DNA from: Gammaproteobacteria bacterium
GTDB taxonomy: Bacteria; Pseudomonadota; Gammaproteobacteria; Pseudomonadales; Azotimanducaceae
NCBI GenBank assembly: GCA_003476445.1
Contig: DMUF01000201.1
Span: forward strand, 1 to 30,677
Length of the DNA stretch: 30,677 nt
Direction of reading: 5' to 3'
Shown: positions 1 to 7,683 of the stretch, piece by piece
Layout of the letters: each line of letters starts with the position of its first letter
Numbering within the stretch: position 1 is the stretch's first letter
Program-made: the position numbers and the translations under genes
The notes under the pieces: generated by a model
What the model was told of the DNA's origin: nothing
The model's input: the letters and a program-made list of their open reading frames with translations, nothing else
Database searches by the model: none

Positions 1-54
1 CAAGCGGAGAACATCTATTCAACGCTGTACCGATACCAAAAGGGGATCACATTC

Positions 55-717
55 ATGGAACTGCTCTCGCAGGATTACATCTTCAGCTTCGGCTTCCGCT
101 GGCTCCACATTCTTGTGGGTATTGCCTGGATCGGCTTGCTGTACTACTTCAACCTGGTACAGACCGAGTATTTCAAGGAAGCCGATCCGGCCGCCCGCAA
201 CGACGCGTTTGTTAAACTGGTGCCGCGTGCCCTGTGGTGGTTCCGCTATGGCGCGATGTTCACCCTGCTCACGGGTCTCGTGATGCTCGGTATTCGCGGT
301 GCGGGCATTACGGCGGACATCACGCTCGGTGTCGTGATCGCCACCATCATGTTCCTGAACGTCTGGCTGGTGATCTGGCCGAATCAGCGCATCGTCATCC
401 GCTCGAACGAGCAGATCAAGGCGGGCGGCCAGGCATTGCCTGAGGCGGCGGCAGCAGCGCCCAAAGCGGGTCTCGCCTCGCGCACCAATGCGACCCTCTC
501 GATTCCGATGCTCTACCTGATGGGTTCGAGCGCGCATTACTCGAGCGGCGACATTGGCAGCAACAGCGTTGGGCTCATCATCGGTCTCGTGATTGTGGCC
601 GCGATTGAGGCGAATGCTCTCTTCGGTAAGCAGGGCCCGATGACGACGGTGCGCGGGTTCATCACCTGCGGTCTGGCGTTGACCGTCGTGCTCGTCGGTC
701 TGCTCACGTTCCTCTGA
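55..717 (+). CDS. PuuD-like (urate hydroxylase membrane-domain family) inner-membrane protein
   Basis: A 220-residue polytopic membrane protein. The N-terminal segment (residues 14-35) carries H18, W25 and the LHILVGIAWIGLLYYFN pattern that I associate with the membrane domain of PuuD-type urate hydroxylases. Further hydrophobic segments lie near 65-82, 91-109, 171-190 and 199-220, and a second conserved-looking histidine is H161. Full PuuD proteins carry a C-terminal cytochrome c domain; this one ends right after its last membrane helix and has no CXXCH motif, so it is the membrane part alone. The ATG at 55 follows an AGGGG ribosome site at a suitable distance. A strong hairpin follows the stop, so this is probably the end of a transcription unit. 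Family membership comes from recognition of the N-terminal motif. Urate as substrate is not supported, because no other purine-catabolism gene is near. Confidence 0.72.
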   Translation: MELLSQDYIFSFGFRWLHILVGIAWIGLLYYFNLVQTEYFKEADPAARNDAFVKLVPRALWWFRYGAMFTLLTGLVMLGIRGAGITADITLGVVIATIMFLNVWLVIWPNQRIVIRSNEQIKAGGQALPEAAAAAPKAGLASRTNATLSIPMLYLMGSSAHYSSGDIGSNSVGLIIGLVIVAAIEANALFGKQGPMTTVRGFITCGLALTVVLVGLLTFL

Positions 718-732
718 TCTCCTTCCATTCCG

Positions 733-759
733 CGGCGGCACCCGATCCGGGTGCTGCCG
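733..759 (+). terminator. GC-rich hairpin, probable terminator after the PuuD-like gene
   Basis: A 12-bp stem (733-744 pairing with 748-759, one G-T wobble) closes on a three-base loop 16 bases after the stop codon. Only a short TT follows, so it is not a textbook U-tract terminator, but its strength and position support transcription termination here. Confidence 0.6.
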
Positions 760-832
760 TTCGGAAGCCCTCACGTCCGCGTACTGAAATCTCGCTCACG
801 CGCCGCCGCGCGCGTCGCTCACCGTCGTGCCC

Positions 833-842
833 CGGTATACTG
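833..842 (+). promoter_or_regulatory. Candidate -10 element (CGGTATACTG) upstream of the coiled-coil gene
   Basis: TATACT at 836-841 is a good sigma70-type -10 match and lies about 50 bases before the start at 894. No convincing -35 hexamer is seen 16-18 bases upstream. The same ten bases recur at the bolA promoter (29063-29072). Confidence 0.4.
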
Positions 843-893
843 TGACCTCCGCGCCTGCAGGCGTGAACGTGTCATGTTTCGAGGAGGCCCGTG

Positions 894-1655
894 ATGTCCG
901 ACCAGCCGGAGCGACCTTCGCTTTCTGCAATCCCTGAAGAAGCGCCGGTAGGTGTGCGCCGTGCGGCGTCAGCCGCCCGCCGCGGTCGGCCGGAGCGCGG
1001 TGCCGATACGGGACCTACGCCCGCGGCGGGGCGCGGACTCATCTATTCCCTGATTGCGCTGTCGCTGCTCGGTCTCGGCGCCGCCGGCTGGTTCATCGTC
1101 GGTCAGCAGGCGGCACTCGCTGCCAGCGCCGCGGAACTTGAGTCCGCGCGGGCGCGAATTCTCGCGCTCGAAGAGCGACTGCACATGACGGCGGAGAATC
1201 TCAACAAGAGCGGCGAGAGCACGACGGAAAAGATTGATTTCTGGGAGTCCGAGATCCGCAAGCTCTGGGATGTGGTCAACAAGCGCAATCTCGACATGAT
1301 TAAAGGCAATACCGCGGGCATCGAGCGCCTCGACAAGGCGGTAGCGGAGGCGAGCGCGTCGGTCGCCGAAGTCAGCGCCAAAGTCGGTCGGCACGACGCG
1401 GCCTTTCAGCGCCAGGAGCAGATCGTTGATCAGGTCACCACGCAGGGCGCCCAGCTGCAGCAGACGCAGCGTGCGCTGCGTGATGCTGTTGATCGGGCCA
1501 ACGCGGCGCAGCAGGGCGTGGCGGGGCTCAACGCGGGGCTCGCTAAGCGCGTGAACGAAACCGAGCAGGCGGTGGCGGCGTTCGATGCCTACCGCCTGCA
1601 GACCAATGCGCGCCTTGCGGACATCGAGCGCCGCATTGGCGCGCCTCCGCTCTGA
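894..1655 (+). CDS. Membrane-anchored coiled-coil protein of unknown function
   Basis: A 253-residue protein with three visible parts. First comes a charged, Arg/Pro-rich cytoplasmic tail (1-47), then one transmembrane helix (about 49-71), then a long Ala/Glu/Gln-rich region (75-245) with heptad-like spacing that should form a coiled coil outside the membrane. A short conserved-looking block, SEIRKLWD, lies at about 119-126. I recall similar one-helix coiled-coil proteins annotated as hypothetical in Pseudomonas-like genomes, but I can assign no function. An upstream in-frame GTG at 891 sits only three bases after GAGGAGG (881-887), whereas ATG 894 has a normal six-base spacing, so 894 is chosen. 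The gene converges on gspB with ten bases between the stop codons. The expected topology is N-terminus in the cytoplasm and coiled coil in the periplasm. Confidence 0.75.
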   Translation: MSDQPERPSLSAIPEEAPVGVRRAASAARRGRPERGADTGPTPAAGRGLIYSLIALSLLGLGAAGWFIVGQQAALAASAAELESARARILALEERLHMTAENLNKSGESTTEKIDFWESEIRKLWDVVNKRNLDMIKGNTAGIERLDKAVAEASASVAEVSAKVGRHDAAFQRQEQIVDQVTTQGAQLQQTQRALRDAVDRANAAQQGVAGLNAGLAKRVNETEQAVAAFDAYRLQTNARLADIERRIGAPPL

Positions 1656-1665
1656 GCCGCGCCGC

Positions 1666-2334
1666 TCACCACTCGCTGAAGACGGGAATCTCGAGCAGCC
1701 AGGACTCGAACTCGACCACGATGCTGTCTCCGCGGATTTCCCGCAAGGGCAGACCGGCAAGGACGCTGCCTTCGCGCAGCGTTACGCCGTTCGCGATGAT
1801 CGTGCGTTCCATCGGATCGTCGGAATAGATCAGAGACGAAATCACGATTCCCGGCAGTCTGCTGCGAGCCGCATCCGGCAGATCCTCTAGATCGATGCGT
1901 TCCAGCGTCCTCACAGGCACGCTCGTCAGCGGTGCGCCAATGGGCGTTGAAGATGTGATCCCCGGCTGCGGAGCGGGTGGCGCTGTCATCGCGGGCGCTG
2001 CGGCGCCAGGCAAAGTGGTCGTCTGGGGGGACGGGGCGAGCGGGCTGGTTGCTGCCAGTGGAGCGGCTGTCAGAGCGCTGGCGGCGGGCGAAGCCGCCAC
2101 GGGCGTCTCTGCGCCCTGGGGTTCAGCCGATGCGGCGGGTCCCCGGCTTTCACCCGCTGGCCGGGTGACCATGAACCAGGTCAACGCCACCGCGTTGAGC
2201 AGCAGGCCGATGGCAACCAGCGCCACCCAGGGGCGCGAACTCGTCGGAGCAGAGCTCGGCGCATCGAGGGCCGTCCTTCGGTAGGGATCGGATTCCGCCT
2301 CGCGACGGCGCAGGGCGTCAAGAACGAGGGACAT
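1666..2334 (-). CDS. gspB: GspB/ExeB-like type II secretion accessory protein
   Basis: A 222-residue protein. The N-terminus MSLVLDALRRRE is the classic GspB opening. A transmembrane helix spans about 36-56, followed by an Ala/Pro/Thr-rich linker to about residue 147 and a compact C-terminal domain (148-222) with the GspB pattern of ISSLIYSDDP and a terminal FESWLLEIP strand. In Aeromonas, ExeA and ExeB form an inner-membrane complex that interacts with peptidoglycan and helps the secretin assemble in the outer membrane. The start at 2334 is preferred over an in-frame start 15 codons upstream because it has AAGGAG about ten bases ahead and gives the family N-terminus. It overlaps the end of gspA by 17 bases, which suggests translational coupling. 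No secretin or pseudopilin gene is in the window, so the partner secretion system would be elsewhere. Confidence 0.88.
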   Translation of the reverse strand: MSLVLDALRRREAESDPYRRTALDAPSSAPTSSRPWVALVAIGLLLNAVALTWFMVTRPAGESRGPAASAEPQGAETPVAASPAASALTAAPLAATSPLAPSPQTTTLPGAAAPAMTAPPAPQPGITSSTPIGAPLTSVPVRTLERIDLEDLPDAARSRLPGIVISSLIYSDDPMERTIIANGVTLREGSVLAGLPLREIRGDSIVVEFESWLLEIPVFSEW

Positions 2335-4129
2335 CAGCGGCGCGCTCCTTGACGCTGACAAGACGCGGAAGTGATGCATCGGCGCGACGGATCAGCGCAA
2401 TCCAGGTGGAAGGACCCACCACGCCGTCGGGCGGCAAACCCGCGTCGCGCTGGAACGCGATGACCGCTTCGTGCAGGGTCGGATCGAAGAACGACCGGTC
2501 CAGGCTGCCGGCGACGCGACGCTCTCGGTCCACAAGCGTGTCTCGAACCCAGGCGACGGTGGGGTGACGGTCGCCCGGGCGGATCGAACCGGCATAGTCC
2601 GGCGGCGTGCGCCAGAGAATGACAAAGCTTCCGTACCAGTGGTTTGCCAGGGTGCTTGTCTGCAGCGTCAGTGTCTGGTCGCCGAGCGCGAGCGTGACCA
2701 GTTCTCCTTCGAGTTCGATCACGGTGCCATAAAACGGGGTCGTTCCAGTATCCCAAAGCTCGATCACTGCCGGTAAGTCATAGTCAGCGACGTCCTGCCA
2801 TGTACCGGTCGTGCCCAGGCACTGAAGGTTTACCCGCGGCGCGAGGTCGCAGGGAATCATATCCGCGGTCACGCTGCCGACATCGGCATTCCAGCGATCG
2901 TAAGCAGCCGCATAAGCGCGTGCCTGCGTCTCCGCGCTGGTCAGATCAGGGCGTGTGAACTCGTCGAGGCTCGCGTTCGGCGCCGGCGTTGGAAGCGGCG
3001 CCACCGCGGGCGTTACCGGCCGCTGGGCAAGGCTGGCCGCGGTGCTCGCGGTCGAGCCGCGCTCGGCACGTGAGTCGCTGGGTGCGGCGGTCGGGGTTCC
3101 ATCCTGCGCGATCTCGTTTGAGCCGTCGTCGATCGGGGCTGATTCAGGTGTGCTACCCGTATCGGCGATAGCTGGCGTCGCGTCCGGCGCTGCCGCGCGG
3201 GTGCCGGTCACGACCACGGGGTTGTCGGATGACGTGAAGGCGAACCAGCCCGTCACAATCGTGATCCCCAGAAGCACCAGGGCAGCGGTCACGGCGATAC
3301 GCTGCTGCCAGCGGCGCCCGGGAAGACCGAGCACCTCACGCGAGGCCGTGCCGATCAGACGCCAGCCTACCCGGTGCTGACCGGCAGCGTAGGCGCCGAG
3401 CAGCGCGCGATCCGCGATCAGGTTGATCAGACGGGGGATGCCGCGAGATATCCGGTACAAGCGCCGCAGAGCTGGTCGAGTGAAGATCAGCGCGCTCCCG
3501 CCCGCGCGCTGAAGGCGATGGATCACGTAGGCCTCGGTTTCCTGGCGATCGAGTCCACGCAGGTGGTAGCGGGCCGTGATGCGCTGCGCCAGCTGTCGCA
3601 GTTCCTTCCGTGCGAGCAGATCCAGAAGCTCCGGTTGCCCGAGCAGCATGATGCGTAGCAGTTTGCGCTTGTCGGTCTCAAGGTTGGTGAGCAGACGGAT
3701 CTGCTCCAGCACCACGGGCGCCAGATTTTGCGCTTCATCGATGATGAGCAGCGTGCTGCGCCCGGCGGCGTGGGCCTCGAGCAGATGTGCGCTCAGAGCG
3801 TCGACGTAATGCTTGGTCGATGCGCGATCCGCGTGATCGTAGGTAATACCGAGCTCATCACAGATCGTCTCGAGCAGCTCTCGCACCGTGAGGCGCGGGT
3901 TCAGGATGAAGGCCACGTCCGTATCCGGTGGCATCTCGCGCAGCAGATTGCGCAGCAGCGTGGTTTTGCCGGTACCTACTTCTCCGGTGATCAGAACGAA
4001 GCCGCCCTGGGTAAGACCGTAGCTCAGATGCGCAAATGCTTCCCTGTGCCCCGGGCTCAGGTACAGAAACTCGGGGTCTGGCGCGATCGAGAACGGTGCT
4101 TGACGCAGGGTGAAGTGTTGTTCGTACAT
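2318..4129 (-). CDS. gspA: GspA/ExeA-like AAA ATPase with peptidoglycan-binding domain
   Basis: A 603-residue protein that opens with MYEQHFTLRQAPFSIAPDPE, the hallmark of ExeA-type ATPases. Walker A is at 49-57 (GEVGTGKTT) and Walker B with DEAQ at 127-134. A transmembrane helix spans about 277-299. A Ser/Ala/Thr/Pro-rich periplasmic linker follows, then a folded region with a C39-peptidase-like look (about 410-520) but no evident catalytic set. The C-terminal peptidoglycan-binding repeat (about 530-585) includes VGPSTW. ATP hydrolysis in the cytoplasm is thought to be coupled to remodelling or binding of the cell wall so that the secretin can insert. An upstream extension of 54 codons is open but overlaps the acyltransferase and lacks family sequence, so ATG 4129 is chosen. 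It sits 14 bases after the acyltransferase stop and overlaps gspB, giving a three-gene unit. Confidence 0.9.
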   Translation of the reverse strand: MYEQHFTLRQAPFSIAPDPEFLYLSPGHREAFAHLSYGLTQGGFVLITGEVGTGKTTLLRNLLREMPPDTDVAFILNPRLTVRELLETICDELGITYDHADRASTKHYVDALSAHLLEAHAAGRSTLLIIDEAQNLAPVVLEQIRLLTNLETDKRKLLRIMLLGQPELLDLLARKELRQLAQRITARYHLRGLDRQETEAYVIHRLQRAGGSALIFTRPALRRLYRISRGIPRLINLIADRALLGAYAAGQHRVGWRLIGTASREVLGLPGRRWQQRIAVTAALVLLGITIVTGWFAFTSSDNPVVVTGTRAAAPDATPAIADTGSTPESAPIDDGSNEIAQDGTPTAAPSDSRAERGSTASTAASLAQRPVTPAVAPLPTPAPNASLDEFTRPDLTSAETQARAYAAAYDRWNADVGSVTADMIPCDLAPRVNLQCLGTTGTWQDVADYDLPAVIELWDTGTTPFYGTVIELEGELVTLALGDQTLTLQTSTLANHWYGSFVILWRTPPDYAGSIRPGDRHPTVAWVRDTLVDRERRVAGSLDRSFFDPTLHEAVIAFQRDAGLPPDGVVGPSTWIALIRRADASLPRLVSVKERAADVPRS

Positions 4130-4143
4130 CGTCGTCCGCCTGC

Positions 4144-5037
4144 TTAGCCGGAGTCCGCGCGCAGCAGGGCGATGCGCTGGTCCTTGTCCTGCCAAAGTCC
4201 CTCGATCAGTGGCGCGAGGGCTGCTCGCACATGATCCGGATCTCCCGCGCTGTGGACCTCCGAGGGAAGTGGCAGCACACGCACGTGGCACTGCACCTGC
4301 GGACAGCGCCCGCAGAGAAAGTCCCAGAAGGTCGGTACGCCGGAGGGATAGACCAGCGTGACGTCGAGAACGCGGTGGATTTGCGCCGACAGGGCGCTAA
4401 CCACATAGGACACACCGCCGAGCTTTGGATTCAGCAGATGCCGAAAGCGCGTTTGCTGCGCCGCGTGTTTCGCCGGTGTGAAACGCGTGCCCTCGACAAA
4501 ATTCAGCACCGCGGTGGGGTGCTCGAGGAACCGGTCACAGGCGCGCAAGGTCGCTTCTCGGTCACGCGACGCGAGTTCGGGACGGCGTTCAATCGCCTCG
4601 CGGCTCAGCCGACGCACGATGGGGAAGCCGAGCAGCCACAGGGCGACGCCGAACAGCGGAATCCAGAGCAGCTGCTGCTTGGTGAAGAACTTGAGTGGAG
4701 GCAAACGCCCGGAAAAGAGCGTTTGCAGCACGATGATGTCGGCCCAGGTCTGATGATTGCAGAGCACCAGATACCAGCGATCGCGCAACAGGGCCGCGGG
4801 GTCTTCGACCACCACATCGAGCCGAGTGATTCTCAGCCAGCGCAAGAGCAGGGCGTTGCTGCCCACCCACGCATCGATAATGCGGTTCATGCCGGCGCCG
4901 ATCGCCCGCGCGCCCGCGCTCAGTCCGGTACGGGCGCAGAGAGCTCGAACCAGGGCAATGGGGTAGAGCACCACGCAGGCGAGCAGGGTGTCGACGATGA
5001 TCACGGCGAGAAAGGTCAGGCCGCGCAGCAGATTCAT
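4144..5037 (-). CDS. PlsC/YihG-like 1-acylglycerol-phosphate acyltransferase family protein
   Basis: A 297-residue membrane-associated acyltransferase. An N-terminal hydrophobic segment (5-30) precedes the catalytic domain. The HX4D motif is NHQTWAD at 94-100 (H95, D100), the acyl-acceptor motif EGTR is at 182-185, and the FPI-type block III is at about 138-143. Proteins of this type transfer acyl chains to lysophosphatidate or related lysophospholipids on the cytoplasmic face. The length and the KFFTKQQLLWIPLFG block are closer to the YihG/YihG-like branch than to the housekeeping PlsC of about 245 residues, so the exact acceptor is uncertain. ATG 5037 is chosen; an ATG nine codons upstream (5064) is possible. 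The open frame continues far upstream antisense to sbcB, but that sequence is not acyltransferase. It is the first gene of a likely unit with gspA and gspB. Confidence 0.85.
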   Translation of the reverse strand: MNLLRGLTFLAVIIVDTLLACVVLYPIALVRALCARTGLSAGARAIGAGMNRIIDAWVGSNALLLRWLRITRLDVVVEDPAALLRDRWYLVLCNHQTWADIIVLQTLFSGRLPPLKFFTKQQLLWIPLFGVALWLLGFPIVRRLSREAIERRPELASRDREATLRACDRFLEHPTAVLNFVEGTRFTPAKHAAQQTRFRHLLNPKLGGVSYVVSALSAQIHRVLDVTLVYPSGVPTFWDFLCGRCPQVQCHVRVLPLPSEVHSAGDPDHVRAALAPLIEGLWQDKDQRIALLRADSG

Positions 5038-5092
5038 GTGGGCGGGATGTCCTTGGCGAAGCATGACTCTACCACGCCCAACCGGGGCAAGG

Positions 5093-5137
5093 GTGCTGAT
5101 CCCGGCGGTCCGCGGCAATGGCGTGCTGATCCTGGCG
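5093..5137. repeat. Two near-identical 15-bp direct repeats between divergent genes
   Basis: GTGCTGATCCCGGCG (5093-5107) recurs as GTGCTGATCCTGGCG (5123-5137), with one mismatch and exactly 30 bases start to start. They lie in the short space between the acyltransferase and sbcB, which are transcribed away from each other. The three-helical-turn spacing fits a pair of operator sites, but no protein is known to bind them. Confidence 0.5.
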
Positions 5138-5190
5138 CCTCGTCCGCAGTGACGTGCGACAATGGCATTCGCATTGGGGGGTAACAGGGC

Positions 5191-6612
5191 GTGACCACGT
5201 TCTACTGGTACGATCTCGAAACATCGGGGACGGCGTCCCGCTGGGACCGCATCACGCAGTTCGCCGGACTGCGAACGGATGCCGAACTGAATGAAACGGG
5301 CGAGGTCGAGTCGTTTCATGTACGGCTTCCCGACGATGTCCTGCCAAACCCGGATGCGGCATTGGTCACGGGGCTGACCCCGCAGATGCTGCGCGACTCC
5401 GGTGTGAGCGAGTGGACCGCATTGCGCCGTATCAACGCGCTCTTTGCCGTGCCAGGCACGTGCACGGTGGGATTCAACACGCTGCGATTCGATGACGAAT
5501 TCGTGCGCCACGGTCTGTATCGCAATCTGATGGATCCCTACGCCCGCGAGTTTCGCAATGGCAACTCGCGCTGGGACATCATGGATCTGGTGCGTGCGAC
5601 GGGGGCGCTCCGTCGCGAAGGATTGGAATGGCCGGTGGATCAGGAAGGACTGCCGGTTTATCGACTCGGTGAGCTGACGCGTGCCAACGGGATCGAGCAC
5701 GGACAGGCGCACGACGCACTCTCTGACGTGCGCGCGACGCTCGGGCTGGCACGCCGCCTGCGCGCTGCGCAGCCAAGACTCTTTGATTACTACCTCACCC
5801 TGCGCGACAAATCCCGCGTTCGCGCGTTGCTTGAACCGCCGGGCGCGCAGCTCTGCGTGCATGTATCCGCCATGTACCCCCGTTCCCGCCGCGGGCTTGC
5901 GCCGATTGTTTCGGTGGGGCGCCACCCGACTAATGCGAATGTGATGATCGTTGCTGATGTCAGTCAGGACATCGATGGGCTTCTCGAGTGGACGGAAGAC
6001 CGGATTCGCACCGAGCTCTATCGACCGGACAACCCGGCGCGACCGCCGCTCAAGGAAGTGCGCATCAACCGCTGTCCGTTCATCGCGACCGCCGACGTTC
6101 TGGAGGATGAGCATTGGGTCTCGCTGGGTATTACCCGGCGCGAGGCGGCAGAGCGACAGCGCCGTTTGCGCCGCACCGATGTGGCGCAAAAGATCCTGCG
6201 CGTGTTTGCGCCGCGACCTCGCACGCCGGCGGAGGATGTGGAGGCGCAGCTGTATGACGCCTTCCTGCCGGATGCCGATCGGGGACGCGCGGAAACACTG
6301 CAGGGCGCGCTTGAAGAAGGACGCTGGACGGATCTGGACTTTCGCGATCGTCGCCTGCCGCTGCTCGCAGCGCGGCTCAAGGCGCGATCTTTTCCTGCGC
6401 TCCTCGATGACGGTGAGCGGGCGGACTGGGACGCCTTTGTGCGTGACAAGCTTTCGAGCGCAGGGCCCTGGCTCGGTCTTGACCGCTATCGCGCCCGAAT
6501 TGACGAGCTGATGAACGAGCGCGGGCAGTCAAGCACACGCGACGCGGAGCTGCTCGGAGCGCTGCGCGCACACGGGGTCGATATCGCAGCGCGATACGAC
6601 CTGGGCGGCTGA
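5191..6612 (+). CDS. sbcB: Exodeoxyribonuclease I
   Basis: A 473-residue enzyme matching exonuclease I over its full length. It digests single-stranded DNA 3' to 5' and acts in mismatch repair and recombination clean-up. The DEDDh exonuclease motifs are all visible: YDLET (D8, E10), GFNTLRFDDEF (D101) and AHDALSDV (H174, D179). The block YRNLMDPYAREFRNGNSRWD closely follows the E. coli protein. The SH3-like and helical C-terminal extensions that form the DNA cleft occupy about 205-473. The start is GTG at 5191; no ATG near it gives the YWYDLET beginning, and a purine-rich run (GGGGGG) lies about 11 bases before it. The gene is divergent from the acyltransferase and convergent with the response regulator. 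Confidence 0.96.
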   Translation: MTTFYWYDLETSGTASRWDRITQFAGLRTDAELNETGEVESFHVRLPDDVLPNPDAALVTGLTPQMLRDSGVSEWTALRRINALFAVPGTCTVGFNTLRFDDEFVRHGLYRNLMDPYAREFRNGNSRWDIMDLVRATGALRREGLEWPVDQEGLPVYRLGELTRANGIEHGQAHDALSDVRATLGLARRLRAAQPRLFDYYLTLRDKSRVRALLEPPGAQLCVHVSAMYPRSRRGLAPIVSVGRHPTNANVMIVADVSQDIDGLLEWTEDRIRTELYRPDNPARPPLKEVRINRCPFIATADVLEDEHWVSLGITRREAAERQRRLRRTDVAQKILRVFAPRPRTPAEDVEAQLYDAFLPDADRGRAETLQGALEEGRWTDLDFRDRRLPLLAARLKARSFPALLDDGERADWDAFVRDKLSSAGPWLGLDRYRARIDELMNERGQSSTRDAELLGALRAHGVDIAARYDLGG

Positions 6613-6618
6613 AGAACA

Positions 6619-6655
6619 GTCAGCCGTTTCTGACCGCATGATCTGTCCGGCTGAC
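6619..6655. terminator. Inverted repeat between convergent sbcB and response-regulator genes
   Basis: GTCAGCCG (6619-6626) and CGGCTGAC (6648-6655) form a perfect 8-bp stem with a 21-base loop inside the 48-base convergent gap. On the minus strand the stem is followed by a T-rich TGTTCTTC. The loop is long, so this is only a moderate terminator candidate. Confidence 0.4.
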
Positions 6656-6660
6656 AAAAG

Positions 6661-7683
6661 TCAGGCGCGCCGGGCTTTAGCCAGATAAGCGTCGTACGAC
6701 GAGTGCGTCGGATCGAAGTCGATGTCCATCGGCGGGTCGTGCTGGATCCCGACAAGCCAGGGAACGGAGCCGGCCAGGGCTTGAGCCGGCACGACAAACT
6801 CGTCCCACGGATAGCTTTCGCTGCCGAAATAGTTACCCGGCGAGTCGCCCCCGGAAGAAAAGACGAGCTCACCTCGTTCCAGAGCCTTCTGTAAGGCCGC
6901 CGGCGCATCATGCTCGCGTGCGAGAGCGATCTGCGCCGCACGTTCTGCAGGCGTCAGAATGATGAGCCTGACGACGGAACCGTTGGCGCGCAGCATGAGG
7001 AATCCGCTCGGGTCTTCGACGTAGTAGTACTCGACCAGGCGCTCGCGTTTCATCAGTTGCTGCACATAGGAAGCAATCGCAGGGTCGCTGAAGAGATGCG
7101 AGCTGTGCAGATCAAGCGCGAGCTGCAGCCGCGCGAGTGACTGCCGGAAGTACTCGCTTTCCATATCGAACATGTAACCGACGAGCGCATCGATGTCCTG
7201 GGCACGCTGTTTCTGCAGGAAATGATGCAGGCGGCCCTCGTTGAAGAGGTCTACTGCGAGACGCTCGTCTGCAACCCCGGTAAGCATGGCGCGTCGCGTG
7301 TAGGGGTCTGTCATGCGGTCGAAGAACTCCACCGCGTTCATCGAAGGCATCGCGTAATCGACCAATGCCACGGAGATGCGGGCGAAACGCTCGGTGTTTG
7401 CGAGCTCCGCCTCGATCAGCGAAATGTCCAGATGCAGCGCCGCGGTGCTGTTACCCGTTCGATCAAGCGCGAGCGCGAGGTCGGCTATCGGTGCCGGGCC
7501 GCGGGGCTGGTTGACGAACTCGAGTGCCGGCTCCGGCTGCGTGAATACGCGCAGCGCCATCGTGTCTGGCAGTTCGAGCTGCAGACTCTCGAGAAAACGC
7601 TCGTTGTCATCAACGAAACAGAACGTGGTTGGATGAAAGTACGGTGCGAGACGGAACACCCGCTGCTGACCCCGGACGCTCAC
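6661..7683 (-). CDS. Response regulator with split receiver and unknown output domain
   Basis: A 340-residue protein. The receiver signature is complete but unusually spaced: acidic pair D25-D26 (FVDDNERF), phospho-acceptor D109 (VALVDYAMP), T135 (MLTGV) and K158 (FLQKQ). About 84 residues separate the acidic pair from D109, against roughly 45-50 in a standard receiver, so an insert of some 35 residues lies at about 56-100. The C-terminal half (170-340) shows no helix-turn-helix, GGDEF, HD-GYP, PP2C or kinase motif. It contains an EYYYVEDPSGFLML block (219-231) and a beta-rich appearance, which I recall in other unnamed regulators. The start is GTG, overlapping the preceding stop as GTGA (7683-7680), so translation is probably coupled to the RHH gene. 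No histidine kinase is adjacent. Confidence 0.8.
   Translation of the reverse strand: MSVRGQQRVFRLAPYFHPTTFCFVDDNERFLESLQLELPDTMALRVFTQPEPALEFVNQPRGPAPIADLALALDRTGNSTAALHLDISLIEAELANTERFARISVALVDYAMPSMNAVEFFDRMTDPYTRRAMLTGVADERLAVDLFNEGRLHHFLQKQRAQDIDALVGYMFDMESEYFRQSLARLQLALDLHSSHLFSDPAIASYVQQLMKRERLVEYYYVEDPSGFLMLRANGSVVRLIILTPAERAAQIALAREHDAPAALQKALERGELVFSSGGDSPGNYFGSESYPWDEFVVPAQALAGSVPWLVGIQHDPPMDIDFDPTHSSYDAYLAKARRA

Noticed and set aside
19..774. 251-codon minus-strand open frame opposite the PuuD-like gene
   Set aside because: Its composition is dominated by Arg, His, Glu and Asp with no membrane or fold pattern, while the plus strand gives clear membrane helices.
5038..6189. Long minus-strand open frame continuing upstream of the acyltransferase, antisense to sbcB
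   Set aside because: It has no acyltransferase or other family sequence, and exonuclease I on the plus strand is certain; stop-free antisense frames are common in GC-rich DNA.
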